Below are positions 38,607 through 47,748 of a DNA stretch of 64,000 nt, piece by piece. Source of the stretch: CAWKGC01 sp963849005. GTDB lineage: Bacteria > Pseudomonadota > Gammaproteobacteria > Burkholderiales > Usitatibacteraceae. The notes beneath the pieces were generated by a model, which was not told the DNA's origin, did not search any database, and saw only the letters and a program-made list of their open reading frames with translations. The stretch's first letter is position 1; every line of letters begins with the position of its first letter. Made by a program: the position numbers and the translations under genes. The stretch is from positions 434,001 to 498,000 of the forward strand of contig CAWKGC010000021.1 of NCBI GenBank assembly GCA_963849005.1, read 5' to 3'.

Positions 38607-38884
38607 TACTTCTTCGCGAGGCCCTTGGTGATCAGCTCCGCGGTGATTTCGTTCAGCCCCGTCTTGCGCGAGGCCGCGAGGTCCTGGATCTGCTTGACGA
38701 GATCGCCGTGCAGCTTGCAGGCGAAGGGTACGAGGCCGAGCTCGCGGTCGCGCTCGCGCTGCTCGCGCTTGTCGAGCGGCGCATGCGCATCCTTGCCGAA
38801 GCGGCCGGGGGTGGATGCCTGTCCCTGCCTGCCTTCGATTGCCTTGCCCTTCTGCTTCGCGAGGTCCATCGGCTTCATGGCCAT
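38606..38884 (-). CDS. Small basic protein preceding YaeQ
   Basis: Protein of 92 residues, Lys/Arg-rich. The N-terminal half is low-complexity and probably disordered (LAKQKGKAIEGRQGQASTPGRFGKD). The C-terminal half is one helix pair, LHGDLVKQIQDLAASRKTGLNEITAELITKGLAKK, which resembles a ribbon-helix-helix or small DNA-binding dimer. It is translationally coupled to yaeQ. Similar genes occur beside yaeQ in related bacteria; function unknown. Confidence 0.65.
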   Translation of the reverse strand: MAMKPMDLAKQKGKAIEGRQGQASTPGRFGKDAHAPLDKREQRERDRELGLVPFACKLHGDLVKQIQDLAASRKTGLNEITAELITKGLAKK

Positions 38885-39060
38885 GGCGCGCTCCTTTTGG
38901 GTTGTGCGAAACCGGCCATTCTACGCAATGCGCGCGATCGGGCCGGATTGCCATGGGATACAATCACCGGGAAGCGCGGTGCAGCCACGCCGCTTGAAGC
39001 GCCGGCTCGCACACCGCCATCGCCTCGCCGGCGGCGCCCAACCAACTGGAGGATCCAAGA

Positions 39061-39672
39061 ATGAATTTCCGTTCGACGTTCGCATTGATTGCGCTCGCGG
39101 TGCTGGCATCCGGCTGCCAGAGCACGACGATCCGGTCGGCCTGGTTCGACACGAACTTCACCGGGCCGCCCATGCGCAAGATCGTCGTCGCAGGCAGGGT
39201 CGACAGTACCGTCACGAGCCGCGTGTTCGAGGATGCCTTCGCCGAAAGGCTGCGCGCCGCCGGCGTCGATGCCGTCGCCGGCCATACCATCCGGCTCAAC
39301 GACGCGGGCCTGTCGGAGGCCGCGATTGCCGCGGCCGTCGCGAACACCGGGGCCCAGGGCCTGTTGCTCGTCACGCTGCTCGGCGTGGATACGCGGACCC
39401 AGGTCACGACGACCATGGTGTCCGGCGGCATGGACTGGGGCTGGGGACCATGGGGCGGCGGCCCGACCCGGATGATGGTTCCGGTGCAGGAGGTCAGGCA
39501 ATACGACCTCGCCACCGTGGAGACCAAGCTGTTCGACGTGAAGACGAAACAGCTGGTGTGGGCGGCCACCACCAGCACCTTCAGTCCGGGGACCGTGGCG
39601 CGGGAGACCCCCGGGTTCGCGGACCTCATCATCGGGCAACTCTCCGAGCGGGGCGTCATCGCGCGCAAGTAG
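39061..39672 (+). CDS. Lipoprotein of unknown function
   Basis: Protein of 203 residues with lipobox LASG-C19. The mature part has TIRSAWFDTNFTGPPMRKIVVAG, a repeated alpha/beta pattern and a Gly/Trp-rich loop (GGMDWGWGPWGGG). It ends in the conserved TKQLVWAATTSTFSP, the pattern seen in DUF4136-like and related periplasmic lipoproteins. It stands alone: the neighbours are the divergent small basic protein gene and the convergent hydrolase. A -10-like TACAAT lies at 38959-38964. Confidence 0.72.
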   Translation: MNFRSTFALIALAVLASGCQSTTIRSAWFDTNFTGPPMRKIVVAGRVDSTVTSRVFEDAFAERLRAAGVDAVAGHTIRLNDAGLSEAAIAAAVANTGAQGLLLVTLLGVDTRTQVTTTMVSGGMDWGWGPWGGGPTRMMVPVQEVRQYDLATVETKLFDVKTKQLVWAATTSTFSPGTVARETPGFADLIIGQLSERGVIARK

Positions 39673-39693
39673 TTACCGCATTGCGGGCGCGCG

Positions 39694-40692
39694 TCAGAAG
39701 ATGAACGTGCGGCCCACCGCCGAAGGAACCAGGACGCTTTCATCGCAGGCTTTCGTCAGCGCGGTGAAGGCGCGCCAGCCGGTGCAATGCGCCGGCACGA
39801 TGCGCTTCAAGCCGAACGACATCAGGTCGCGGATCGTGTCGGGAATCGCCGGCTCCACCGTCCGTCCGGCGAGGTGGAAACCTCCCATCAGGGCGTACAG
39901 CGGAACGTCGCCGAAAACCGTGCGCGCATCCGTGAGCACATTCACCACGCCCGCGTGCGAGCACATCGAGAACACGACGATGCCCTTGCCCTTCACGTTC
40001 ACGGCGAGGTAACGCTCGTCGCGCAGCCACGGGTCGTCTTCCCACGATAGCCCGTCGGCGGCGCGTTTCATGTGGCCGGGATACCCCTTTTCGTACGCCG
40101 TCACGCGCGGGATGTCGCCGCTCAGGTAGAACTGTTCCCCGCCGATCAGCCGCGCCTCGGGCGAATTGACCACGTCGGCGCCGGCCGCGCGGAGTTCTCC
40201 CACGCCCGGAATGTCCTTGTAGGGCAGGGTGCTCCCGTCGGGCAGGGTATTGCCGCGCCTGGCGAACATGCCGTCGTTCACGTGGACCGGGATGCGCCTG
40301 CCGCCGTTCGCTTCGAAGGCGAGGCGCACGGCTTCGGCCAGCCCGCCGGCGTGGTCCCAGTGCCCGTGCGAAAGCGCCATCGCCTCGATGTCCTTGAACG
40401 GGACGCCGAGGCGCGCGCCGTTTCGCGTCACCGTGTACGCCTCGGGTCCCGCGTCGAACAGGACATGGCGCGTTTCGCCGCCGGAGCGCACGGCGAGCAC
40501 CAGCGACAGGCCATGGTGGGCGCAGCACTTGGCCTCGCCCGACATCTCCGTCATGCCGGCCTTGATCAGCGCGGCAGTCTCGCCGACAACGCCGGGGGGA
40601 GTCGTGGACAGGGCATCGGAGACGTTGTCCACGAGCACCAGCGCCTCGAGGAGATCGACCGGGCGCAGGCCGGATGCTGCATTTTCTTTCAT
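39694..40692 (-). CDS. MBL-fold metallohydrolase
   Basis: Protein of 332 residues with the metallo-beta-lactamase motif SHGHWDHAGGL (HxHxDH-like), the first strand VLVDNVSDAL and later metal ligands in MCSHAGVVN, GGFHL and VPAHCTGW. It resembles the COG1237 group (dihydropterin-ribofuranosyl-aminobenzene phosphate synthase-like). The substrate is unknown. It lies just downstream of the DUF2788 and DUF2189 genes in the opposite direction of counting, all on the minus strand with short gaps. Confidence 0.82.
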   Translation of the reverse strand: MKENAASGLRPVDLLEALVLVDNVSDALSTTPPGVVGETAALIKAGMTEMSGEAKCCAHHGLSLVLAVRSGGETRHVLFDAGPEAYTVTRNGARLGVPFKDIEAMALSHGHWDHAGGLAEAVRLAFEANGGRRIPVHVNDGMFARRGNTLPDGSTLPYKDIPGVGELRAAGADVVNSPEARLIGGEQFYLSGDIPRVTAYEKGYPGHMKRAADGLSWEDDPWLRDERYLAVNVKGKGIVVFSMCSHAGVVNVLTDARTVFGDVPLYALMGGFHLAGRTVEPAIPDTIRDLMSFGLKRIVPAHCTGWRAFTALTKACDESVLVPSAVGRTFIF

Positions 40693-40749
40693 GATGCGCT
40701 CTCCAGTACTTGAGTGAAGGCGAGAACAGGCTTCGCCGGGAGCGGGGAA

Positions 40750-40974
40750 CTACTCGATGCCGAGCACCCACTGGATCAGCACCTTCAGCAGGAAGCCGAA
40801 GATGCCGAAGGCGAGCACGAAGAAGAGGATGAAGGTGCCGAAGCGCCCGGCCTTCGATTGCCGCGCCATCTGCCAGATGATCACCAGCATCAGCGTGATG
40901 AACGCGCCGATGCCCCAGGTCATGCCGAGATGGGCGATCTCGGCTTCGGTGAGGCCGAATACGGTGCCGGGCAT
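40750..40974 (-). CDS. DUF2788 small membrane protein
   Basis: Protein of 74 residues with two membrane helices (IGAFITLMLVIIWQMA and FGTFILFFVLAFGIFGFLLKVLIQWV) joined by RQSKAGRF. The start VFGLTEAEIAHLG and the loop SKAGRFGTF are the DUF2788 signature. It follows the DUF2189 gene closely. Function unknown. Confidence 0.85.
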   Translation of the reverse strand: MPGTVFGLTEAEIAHLGMTWGIGAFITLMLVIIWQMARQSKAGRFGTFILFFVLAFGIFGFLLKVLIQWVLGIE

Positions 40975-40980
40975 GGGCGG

Positions 40981-41682
40981 CTATTCGTATCGCAAGGGCA
41001 CGCCGTCGGTCACGACAAGGTCCTTGTAGGCGTGCCAGGTGGCGTGGCCGATGAGCGGCACGGCAAGGATGAAGCCGAGCATCGCGGTGGCGAACGACAG
41101 CGCGATCGCGGCGAGGATCACGCCGGCCCAGAGCGCCATCGTCACCGGGTTCTCGCCGACGGCGCGCACGCTCGTGAGCAGCGCCTGGCGCAGGCCGACC
41201 GCGCGACCGAGCAGCAGCGGCGGCGACACCGCGAACAGCGCGAACACTACCGCCGAACCCAGGCCGCCGAGGATCGCCCAGAGCGTGAACAACAGGTTGC
41301 CCTGCTCGACGGCGGCGTAGCGCAGGAAATCCATCGGCGAGCGGATCGGCGTGGCCACGAACAGCCAGAAGAGCAGCGTGGAGACCAGCACCCAGAGCGT
41401 GCCCAGCGCGAGAAGCAGCAGGCCGAGGCGCACCAGCGGCCGCGATTCGCGCCGCCACGCCTGGACCACGGCGGCCAGCCCGGGACTCTCGCCGCGTGCC
41501 CTCAGGCGGCTCAACTCGTAGAGTCCCGTGCACAGGATCGGGCCGACCAGCACGAAGCCCGAGACCGCGCCGGGGCCCACCCACCAGTAGCGTTGCGCGA
41601 CGGCGATGACGATCCAGCCGCCCAGCGTCACGGCGATCCCTTGCGCGAGGCTTGCGAGGGGCACTGCGCGCAGGTCGGCCAT
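40981..41682 (-). CDS. DUF2189 membrane protein
   Basis: Integral membrane protein of 233 residues with about six helices. Typical DUF2189 features are VGPGAVSGFVLVGPILCTGLYELSR and the C-terminal FILAVPLIGHATWHAYKDLV. The stop is six bases before the DUF2788 start, so they are probably co-transcribed. Function unknown; relatives are often annotated as cytochrome c oxidase-associated integral membrane proteins on thin evidence. Confidence 0.83.
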   Translation of the reverse strand: MADLRAVPLASLAQGIAVTLGGWIVIAVAQRYWWVGPGAVSGFVLVGPILCTGLYELSRLRARGESPGLAAVVQAWRRESRPLVRLGLLLLALGTLWVLVSTLLFWLFVATPIRSPMDFLRYAAVEQGNLLFTLWAILGGLGSAVVFALFAVSPPLLLGRAVGLRQALLTSVRAVGENPVTMALWAGVILAAIALSFATAMLGFILAVPLIGHATWHAYKDLVVTDGVPLRYE

Positions 41683-41768
41683 CCCTAGCGCAAGCCAACG
41701 TCCAGACGCACCGCGGGGGCACGTGGCGTACAGGCAGGGGTTGCGCGACTTGCGTTGCTAGCGGCATC

Positions 41769-42634
41769 TCATCCCCGAAGGTCCTTCTGTTTTCCAACTC
41801 GCTTGCGCCACTGCAGGAACACGATGATCGCGATGGCGAGCCCGATCGCATAGCCGATGATGCCTTCGACGACGCCTGCATGCGCCCGGTTCAATGTGGC
41901 GATCAGGAGAGCGAGCCCGGGATTGCGCATCGCGGCGGCGATCGCAGCCGCCGGCCTGACTTCGGCATCGCGCCACGCGAACGCCGCGCCGACCGCGAGG
42001 GCGACGAAGGTCATCGCGAACCCGGCGATGCTCGGCATCCAGCCGATCCGGCCGATGATCGCCGGCAGGTCGACGAGCGCCATCGCCCCCAGCACGATCA
42101 GCAGCAGGTTGCCCAGCCGTGACAGCCTGAGGCTCGAGCCTTTCCGCCAGTGCAGGCCGCCAGGCGCGGAGCGCCGCGCCGATCGCAAGCGGCAACAGTT
42201 GCGCGAAGAACACCTGACGGCCGATGTCGAGCGGCGTCACCGAGAACTCCGCGGCGAAGATCCAGTCCAGGACCACGATGCTCAGCGGCACCGTGAACAC
42301 GGCGAGCAGCACGATGGCAAGGTGCAGCGCCGGCGCGAAGCGGCGGTCGCCGCCCGCGTCGATCGCCCGGCGCAGCGCGACCGGCGCGCCCGGCGAGATC
42401 GCCATCAGGATGATGCCGACGGCCACCGCCGGCGTCGGCTCGAAGAACCTGACGACGAGCACGGCAAGCGCCGGGATCGGCACCACGACCGCGAAGATCA
42501 CCGCAGCCAGCACCATGCGCCGCTCGAGCGCCGCCGCGATCTGCTCGCGACCCAGCATGAGGCCGAGTGGCGAACATGACGACGAATACCGTTGCGACCG
42601 CAAACAGGCCGATCCATTGCAAGGGAATGGGCAA
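41769..42634 (-). CDS. Bile acid:sodium symporter (SBF) family transporter
   Basis: Ten-helix inner-membrane transporter of the SBF/ACR3-like group. Segments are PIPLQWIGLFAVATVFVVMFA, LGLMLGREQI, ISPGAPVALRRAIDAGGD (the crossover motif with the conserved Pro) and AAAMRNPGLALLIATLN. Single extra bases near 42568 and 42137 split the frame; without them it is 287 residues. The Asn-Pro and Gly-Ala-Pro motifs for Na+-coupled transport are present. Substrate unknown. Confidence 0.75.
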
Positions 42635-42684
42635 GGCGCTTCTCCGGTTTGCCTATGCCGCCCGGCCTTGCATGCCGCTTGCGG

Positions 42685-43955
42685 TCATGCCCTTCCGCCC
42701 ATGCCAAGCGAATCGGCGGTGCCGGCGCGGGCACGGTCCTCGGGATCGTGGAAATCGCGTTCCACGCCACGGCCGAGAAGTTCGAGTTCCTTGCGCAACG
42801 GGGCGGCCCGCTGCGGCGGCACGGCCTCGATCAGGTTTTCCAGCATGGCCCGCATGCGGCGGGCGATCTGGGTGCTGTTGCCGCCGAACTGCCGGATCTC
42901 GGTGATCGCGAGGCTGACGAAATCTTCCCAGTCCGGCGTGCGATAGACGAGGCACAACGCTCCCGATTCGTCCCGAAGCCGCCCGGTGTCCAGTTGCCGC
43001 CTGGCGACCTCCCGCAGCAGGCGATGCACCTGGTCGAGGGCGAGCACGCCGGTGGTCGGGTCGTTGATCGCCGGCGACAGCGCCTTCGACGCGATGTCGA
43101 CGACGATGCGGAACGCGAATTCCGGGATCCTGCTCCATCGTGCGCTCCGGCCCGATGGCGACGGCCTGCTCGAGCTGGCGATCGGCAATGGCCCCGCCGT
43201 TGCCGTACAAACGAAACAGCGGGTCGCCGAGGGTCATGAAATCGCCCACCTGCGGAACGAGTTCGATCAGGCAGCCGGCGCCTCGGGCCAGTGCCACGAG
43301 GCCGTCCACGTCGAACGCCAGCACGACCCCGGTGCGCCCGGTCGCAACGATGCGGGACGGTCCGCCGGGAGGCGCCAGGGCGACATTGGTCGGCGTGTCC
43401 TGCGTGCCGGCGACCAGCCGCGGGTAGACCTGCTCGATGACCTTTTGCCCGTGGTTGCCTATGTTGGTCAGGATGCGACGGGCCGCAGCGACTTGCCCAC
43501 GCTTTCGATCATGTAGAGAAAGACGCCGATGCTGGCGACAGGCTGCTGTATACGGCCACCCACTGCGGTGATCTGGGGGACCGCGTCCTCGATGCGGCTC
43601 AGCGCCGCGAGCGTGAAGGTGAACGCGAAGACGAAGAGCGTCAGCGAATACTTGAGCACGGGATTGCGATAGAACGCCGGCGATGATCCGGGGCGAAAGC
43701 TGCGCGCTCGCCAGCTGGACGGCAAGCAGCAGGATAGAAAAGACGAAGACGATGAAGGTGAGCAGGGACGACGAAAGGGCGCCAAGCACGGCCCGTGCGC
43801 CATCGGGGCCCAACGCCGCTTTCCCGCCGAGGATCCCGTCGAACCAGCTGGATCACCGGAAACATCAGCAGTGCCGCCACCATGCCGATGAGAGGCGGAA
43901 GCCAGACGGAGTTCCCGAGAAAGTCCCGGAGTTGGTATCGCTGCAGCCAGGTCAT
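42685..43955 (-). CDS. DUF2254 membrane protein
   Basis: Predicted membrane protein with four N-terminal helices (VWLPPLIGMVAALLMFPVIQLV, LLTFIVFVFSILLLAVQLASAQLSPRII, NPVLKYSLTLFVFAFTFTLAAL) and a cytoplasmic C-terminal half with ALSPAINDPTTGVLALDQVHRLL, the DUF2254 hallmark. The pieces lie in three frames, with breaks near 43850, 43675, 43480 and 43130. Over the span it is about 422 residues, normal for DUF2254. The ATG lies beyond the end of the neighbouring beta-barrel gene. Function unknown. Confidence 0.75.
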
Positions 43956-43987
43956 GACGTCGCTCCCTTGGTAAGGCAATCCGGCGC

Positions 43988-44635
43988 TCAGAACGCAACG
44001 CCGATCATGCCGACGAAGACCTGGTCGCTCGATCCCGGGTTGAACCAGTAGCCGCCGATCGTGACGGGGCCCCAGGTCACCTGCGCAAGCGGCCCGCGCT
44101 GGAACTCGCGGTCGCCGCCGTATACGCGGGTGCGCTGGCCGGCAACCCCGATGCGCAACCACTTGACCGGCCGGAATCCCAATTCGCTCCAGGCGTACGC
44201 GTAGCTCGCGTCCTGCTCGTTGTTTTCACGCACGTATTCGGCCTCGACGTAGAAGTCGAACTTTCCCCAGGTCGCGCTCGCTTCCAGCCCGGGCACGAAA
44301 GCCTGCGTCGTGCCCCAGGCGCCGCCGAGCAATGGCGTCAACTCCCACGTGATTTCCTTGCCGCCGGAAAAATTCCAGCCGAGGAAGGCCGAGCGCGCGC
44401 CGATCGACTCGTAGTTGACCCGGGCCTCGAGGTGCAGCGCGCCGCGGTCGGCGGTCGCGATGGCCGAGGTGTAGTTCTCGCCGCCGCGAACGGCCGTCGG
44501 ATACGCGGTGAGCGCGAATTCCCATGCAGGCTTCGCGGCCGCTGCAGCGTTGTTCCCGCTCGGTTCGTCGTCGGCGAGCGCCGTCGTGGCCGTGACGGCC
44601 GCGAGCGCAGCGATGGTCCGCAACAAGGCATTCAT
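43988..44635 (-). CDS. Exported protein, probable outer membrane beta-barrel
   Basis: Intact protein of 215 residues with signal peptide (TIAALAAVTATTALA-DD) and a mature part of amphipathic strands (WEFALTAYPTAV, ALHLEARVNYESIG, FDFYVEAEYVREN, WLRIGVAGQRTRVYGG), ending in VFVGMIGVAF with a terminal Phe. Fits a small outer membrane barrel. Its start overlaps the VIT-family stop as ATGA, so it is translated together with a metal-transporter-like protein. Confidence 0.75.
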   Translation of the reverse strand: MNALLRTIAALAAVTATTALADDEPSGNNAAAAAKPAWEFALTAYPTAVRGGENYTSAIATADRGALHLEARVNYESIGARSAFLGWNFSGGKEITWELTPLLGGAWGTTQAFVPGLEASATWGKFDFYVEAEYVRENNEQDASYAYAWSELGFRPVKWLRIGVAGQRTRVYGGDREFQRGPLAQVTWGPVTIGGYWFNPGSSDQVFVGMIGVAF

Positions 44636-45311
44636 CCGCCGAGGGCGTTGATCGCGATCACGAGCACCGTGCCCAGCCCACCATCATGAACCCGACCCTC
44701 CGGCTGCCGTAGCCGGCGTAGCGCCCCAGGGCGAGCCCGCCGAAGAACAACATCGCCAGCGCGATGGCGCGGGATACGTTCTTCGCCGTGGCGATGTCCT
44801 GGATGAACGCGAAGGGCAGCACGACGGGAAAGGTCGATGCCACGACGATCAGGAATATCGCCAGGGCGGCGAGCAGGTCTGCCCCGATTGAGCTTGGGCC
44901 GCGCCGGCAGGGAGGGCAGCGCGAGGATCCGCCCGCGAATGGCCTCGATCTCCGTCGGCGAGACGAGGACCGACAGGTTTCGCGAGATCGATTGCCCGAC
45001 GATCTCGCGGCCGCGTTCCGCGTCCGGGGCCTGCTCGCACGGAGCGGGCGAGCGTGAGCGTACCTGCCGCGATCGGCCAAGGTGCGAACCAGGTACATCA
45101 CCGCATCGACCAGGCCCCACGCGAGGTTGCATCCCAGGGCAGCGATGAACATCGCCCGGATCTGGTCGTCGCCCGGAATCCGCGATCGACACCGCGCCCG
45201 TGAAGGTGAGCGCCATGAACAGGCCGAAGAGCATTTCCGACACGCGGTCCACGGGACTGAGCAACGGCTCGCGGACCGCTTCCGGCGGCCTCGGCTCATT
45301 CCGACGCTCAT
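44632..45311 (-). CDS. VIT1/CCC1-family membrane protein
   Basis: Inner-membrane protein with the VIT family pattern: SPVDRVSEMLFGLFMALTFTGAVSIA near the N-terminus, AALGCNLAWGLVDAVMYLV, a charged middle region (SPTEIEAIRGRILALPSLP), then DLLAALAIFLIVVASTFPVVLPF and AIALAMLFFGGLALGRYAGYG. Relatives move Fe2+ or Mn2+. The parts are in different frames, with breaks near 45180, 45050, 44885 and 44675, so the exact start is uncertain: ATG at the given position is frame-shifted relative to the family text, and a TTG at 45336 is the alternative. Confidence 0.68.
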
Positions 45312-45377
45312 GGGTGCCGCGGCCTTCGGGAGCCAACGAAGTACAATGGCACTTCAGACATTATCGGATCTCCCCCT

Positions 45378-47040
45378 ATGTCCGCCAATTCTGCACTACG
45401 TTTCGATATCGTTGCGGGCCTGACCGCGGCCGCGGTCGTATTGCCCAAGGCCATGGCCTACGCGACGGTCGCCGGCTTGCCCGTTGCCGTGGGCCTCTAC
45501 ACCGCCTTCATCCCGATGCTGATCTACGCATTGCTCGGCTCCTCGCGCGTGCTCAGCGTGAGTTCCACTGCAACCATGGGGATCCTGACCGCTACGCAAC
45601 TGGGACTGGTCGTGCCGGACGGCGACGCGGCGCAGCTGGTCACGGCAACGGCCACGCTGGCTGCGCTGGTCGGCGCGATGCTGGTCCTCGCGAGGCTGCT
45701 GAACCTGGGGTTCGTGGCGAATTTCATTTCCACGCCGGTCCTGACGGGCTTCAAGGCGGGGATCGGCCTCGTGATCGTGCTCGACCAGTTGCCGAAGCTC
45801 TTCGGTGTCCACATCACCAAGCACGGGTTCTTTGCCGACGTAGTGAGCCTCGTCCAGCACATTCCCGACACATCGATGATCACGCTGGCGCTGGCCGTGG
45901 CGACGTTCGTGGTGCTGATCGCCATGGAGCGGCTGTGGCCCCATTCCCCGGCCCCGTTGGTCGCCGTCGGCGGCGGCATCGCCGCATCCTGGTTCTTCGG
46001 GCTGGCGGGGTTGGGGGTCTCGACCGTGGGCCTGATCCCGCCGGGATTCCCGTCGCTCACCCTTCCCGATCTTTCGCTGGTCGCGCAGTTGGCGCCGGGG
46101 GCGCTCGGGATCGCGCTGATGAGCTTCACGGAGACGATTGCGGCGGGCCGCGCCTTTTCCCGCCCCGGCGACCCTCCCATCGATGCGAATCGCGAACTGG
46201 TCGCCACCGGGGCGGCGAACCTCGGCGGCGCCCTGTTCGGCGCGATGCCTGCGGGAGGCGGCACGTCGCAGACGGCGGTGGTGCGCGCCGCGGGCGGGCG
46301 TGACGCAAAAGGCATCGCTGGTGACCGCGGGCACGGCGCTGGCGACGATGCTGTTCCTGGCGCCGCTGCTGGGCCTCATGCCGCACGCGACGCTGGCGGC
46401 GGTCGTCATCGTCTTCTCGGTCGGGCTGATCCAGCCGGCGGAATTCCGCGCCATCCGCAGCGTGCGCAGGATGGAGTTTCGCTGGGCGCTTGCCGCTTGC
46501 ATCGGGGTGCTGGTGTTCGGCACCCTCAAGGGCATCGTGGTGGCGATCATCGTGTCGATGATCGGGCTCGCGGCCCAGACCGCCCACCCGCGCGTGTCCG
46601 TCATCGGTCGCAAGCGCGGGTCCGATGTCCTGCGGCCGCTGTCTCCCGAACACCCCGACGACGAGACCTTCGAGGGCCTGCTGATCGTGCGGCCGGAGGG
46701 GCGCCTGTATTTCGTCAATGCGCAAAATGTGGCGGAACAGATAGACGCGCTGGTCGCGCAGCACAAGCCCCGTGTGCTGGCGCTGGACATGAGCCGGGTG
46801 CCCGACATCGAATATTCCGCGTTGCAGGCGCTGGTCGAGGGCGAAGAGCGCGAGGCCAAACGCGGCGTCGTGGTGTGGCTGACGGACCTGAATCCGGCTG
46901 TGCTCGAGGTCGTGCGCAAGGTGAGGCTGGACCAGCGTCTCGGCCAGGAACGCATGGCGTTCAATGTCCACGCGGCGATCGAACGCTACCAGGCGCTGCA
47001 GGCAGCGAAAGGCGCCGCGACGCAATCCGCCGTGCCTTGA
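45378..47040 (+). CDS. SulP-family anion transporter with STAS domain
   Basis: SLC26/SulP permease. The transmembrane part begins LRFDIVAGLTAAAVVLPKAMAYATVAGLPVAVGLYTA, the SulP signature, and includes LTGFKAGIGLVIVLDQL and AMPAGGGTSQTAVVRAAGG. The C-terminal STAS domain (about residues 425-540) has GLLIVRPEGRLYFVNAQNV and LALDMSRVPDIEYSALQALVEGE. One extra G near 46298 shifts the frame; without it the protein is 553 residues. It may carry sulfate, bicarbonate or another anion. TACAAT at 45342-45347 could be its -10. Confidence 0.87.
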
Positions 47041-47107
47041 GCACGTGTTTGCGGAATCCCGAGAGCGGGGCTTTCCTGCCGTATCATGCTGTCCATCTTC
47101 CGCTTGT

Positions 47108-47121
47108 TTGACGTATCGCAA
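47108..47121 (+). promoter_or_regulatory. FNR-like palindrome upstream of the DUF3302 gene
   Basis: TTGAC-GTAT-CGCAA has 7 of 10 half-site matches to FNR, extended to TTTG-N8-CAAA. A weak -10 (GAGAAT, 47143-47148) is spaced for class II activation, with a start near 47156, about 32 bases before the GTG of the DUF3302 gene. Confidence 0.28.
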
Positions 47122-47187
47122 ACGGGGTGCGCAATGCCATCCGAGAATAACCTGCGGGAAACTATCGATGAAACGAGGGACAGCACG

Positions 47188-47748
47188 GTGAAGAGGCTCT
47201 CCATTGCAAGCTGGGCGTCGGTGATCGGCCTGGCCTTTGCGCCTGGCGCGCAAGCCTCGTTCCTCCCGCCCGAGGTCATGGACACCGCGGCGATGTACCT
47301 CGCGTGGTTCATCATCATCTTCGTCCCGATCGGCGTGATCGTGCTGTTCTGGCTGGTGCACATCCTGCCGGAGAAGATCGCGCACAAGCGCCACCATCCG
47401 CAGCGCGACGCCATCCAGGTGCTGTGCCTGCTGTCGCTGGTGTTCGGCGGCCTGCTCTGGCCGATCGCCTGGCTGTGGGCGTACACGAAGCCGGCGGGCT
47501 ACCAGATCGCGTACGGCACCGAGAAGCACGAGGACTATTTCCACGAGATGGGCGACAAGGCGAAGGCCGGGGAGCTCCTGGAGCACGAACTCGAGCACCT
47601 TCGCGAGGAACTCGACGCGATGGCAGCCAAGGGAACGCTGAACACGAGACTCAAGTTGCTGCGCAGGGAACTCGCTGCGATGACCGCCGCGCCCGCCACG
47701 CCTGTTGCGGCGGCGGACGGGAAGACCTCGAAGGGAGCGGACGCCTGA
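47188..47748 (+). CDS. DUF3302 (YiaW-like) membrane protein
   Basis: Protein of 186 residues: signal-like N-terminus (KRLSIASWASVIGLAFAPGAQA-S), one or two membrane helices (YLAWFIIIFVPIGVIVLFWLVHIL, VLCLLSLVFGGLLWPIAWLWAY) and a charged coiled-coil tail (AGELLEHELEHLREELDAM). The loop PEKIAHKRHHPQRDAIQ matches YiaW/DUF3302. I chose the GTG because it puts the signal sequence at the N-terminus; an ATG at 47134 would add 18 residues. The next gene, an HlyD adaptor, overlaps the stop (TGATG), the yiaW-yiaV arrangement of E. coli. Confidence 0.78.
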   Translation: MKRLSIASWASVIGLAFAPGAQASFLPPEVMDTAAMYLAWFIIIFVPIGVIVLFWLVHILPEKIAHKRHHPQRDAIQVLCLLSLVFGGLLWPIAWLWAYTKPAGYQIAYGTEKHEDYFHEMGDKAKAGELLEHELEHLREELDAMAAKGTLNTRLKLLRRELAAMTAAPATPVAAADGKTSKGADA

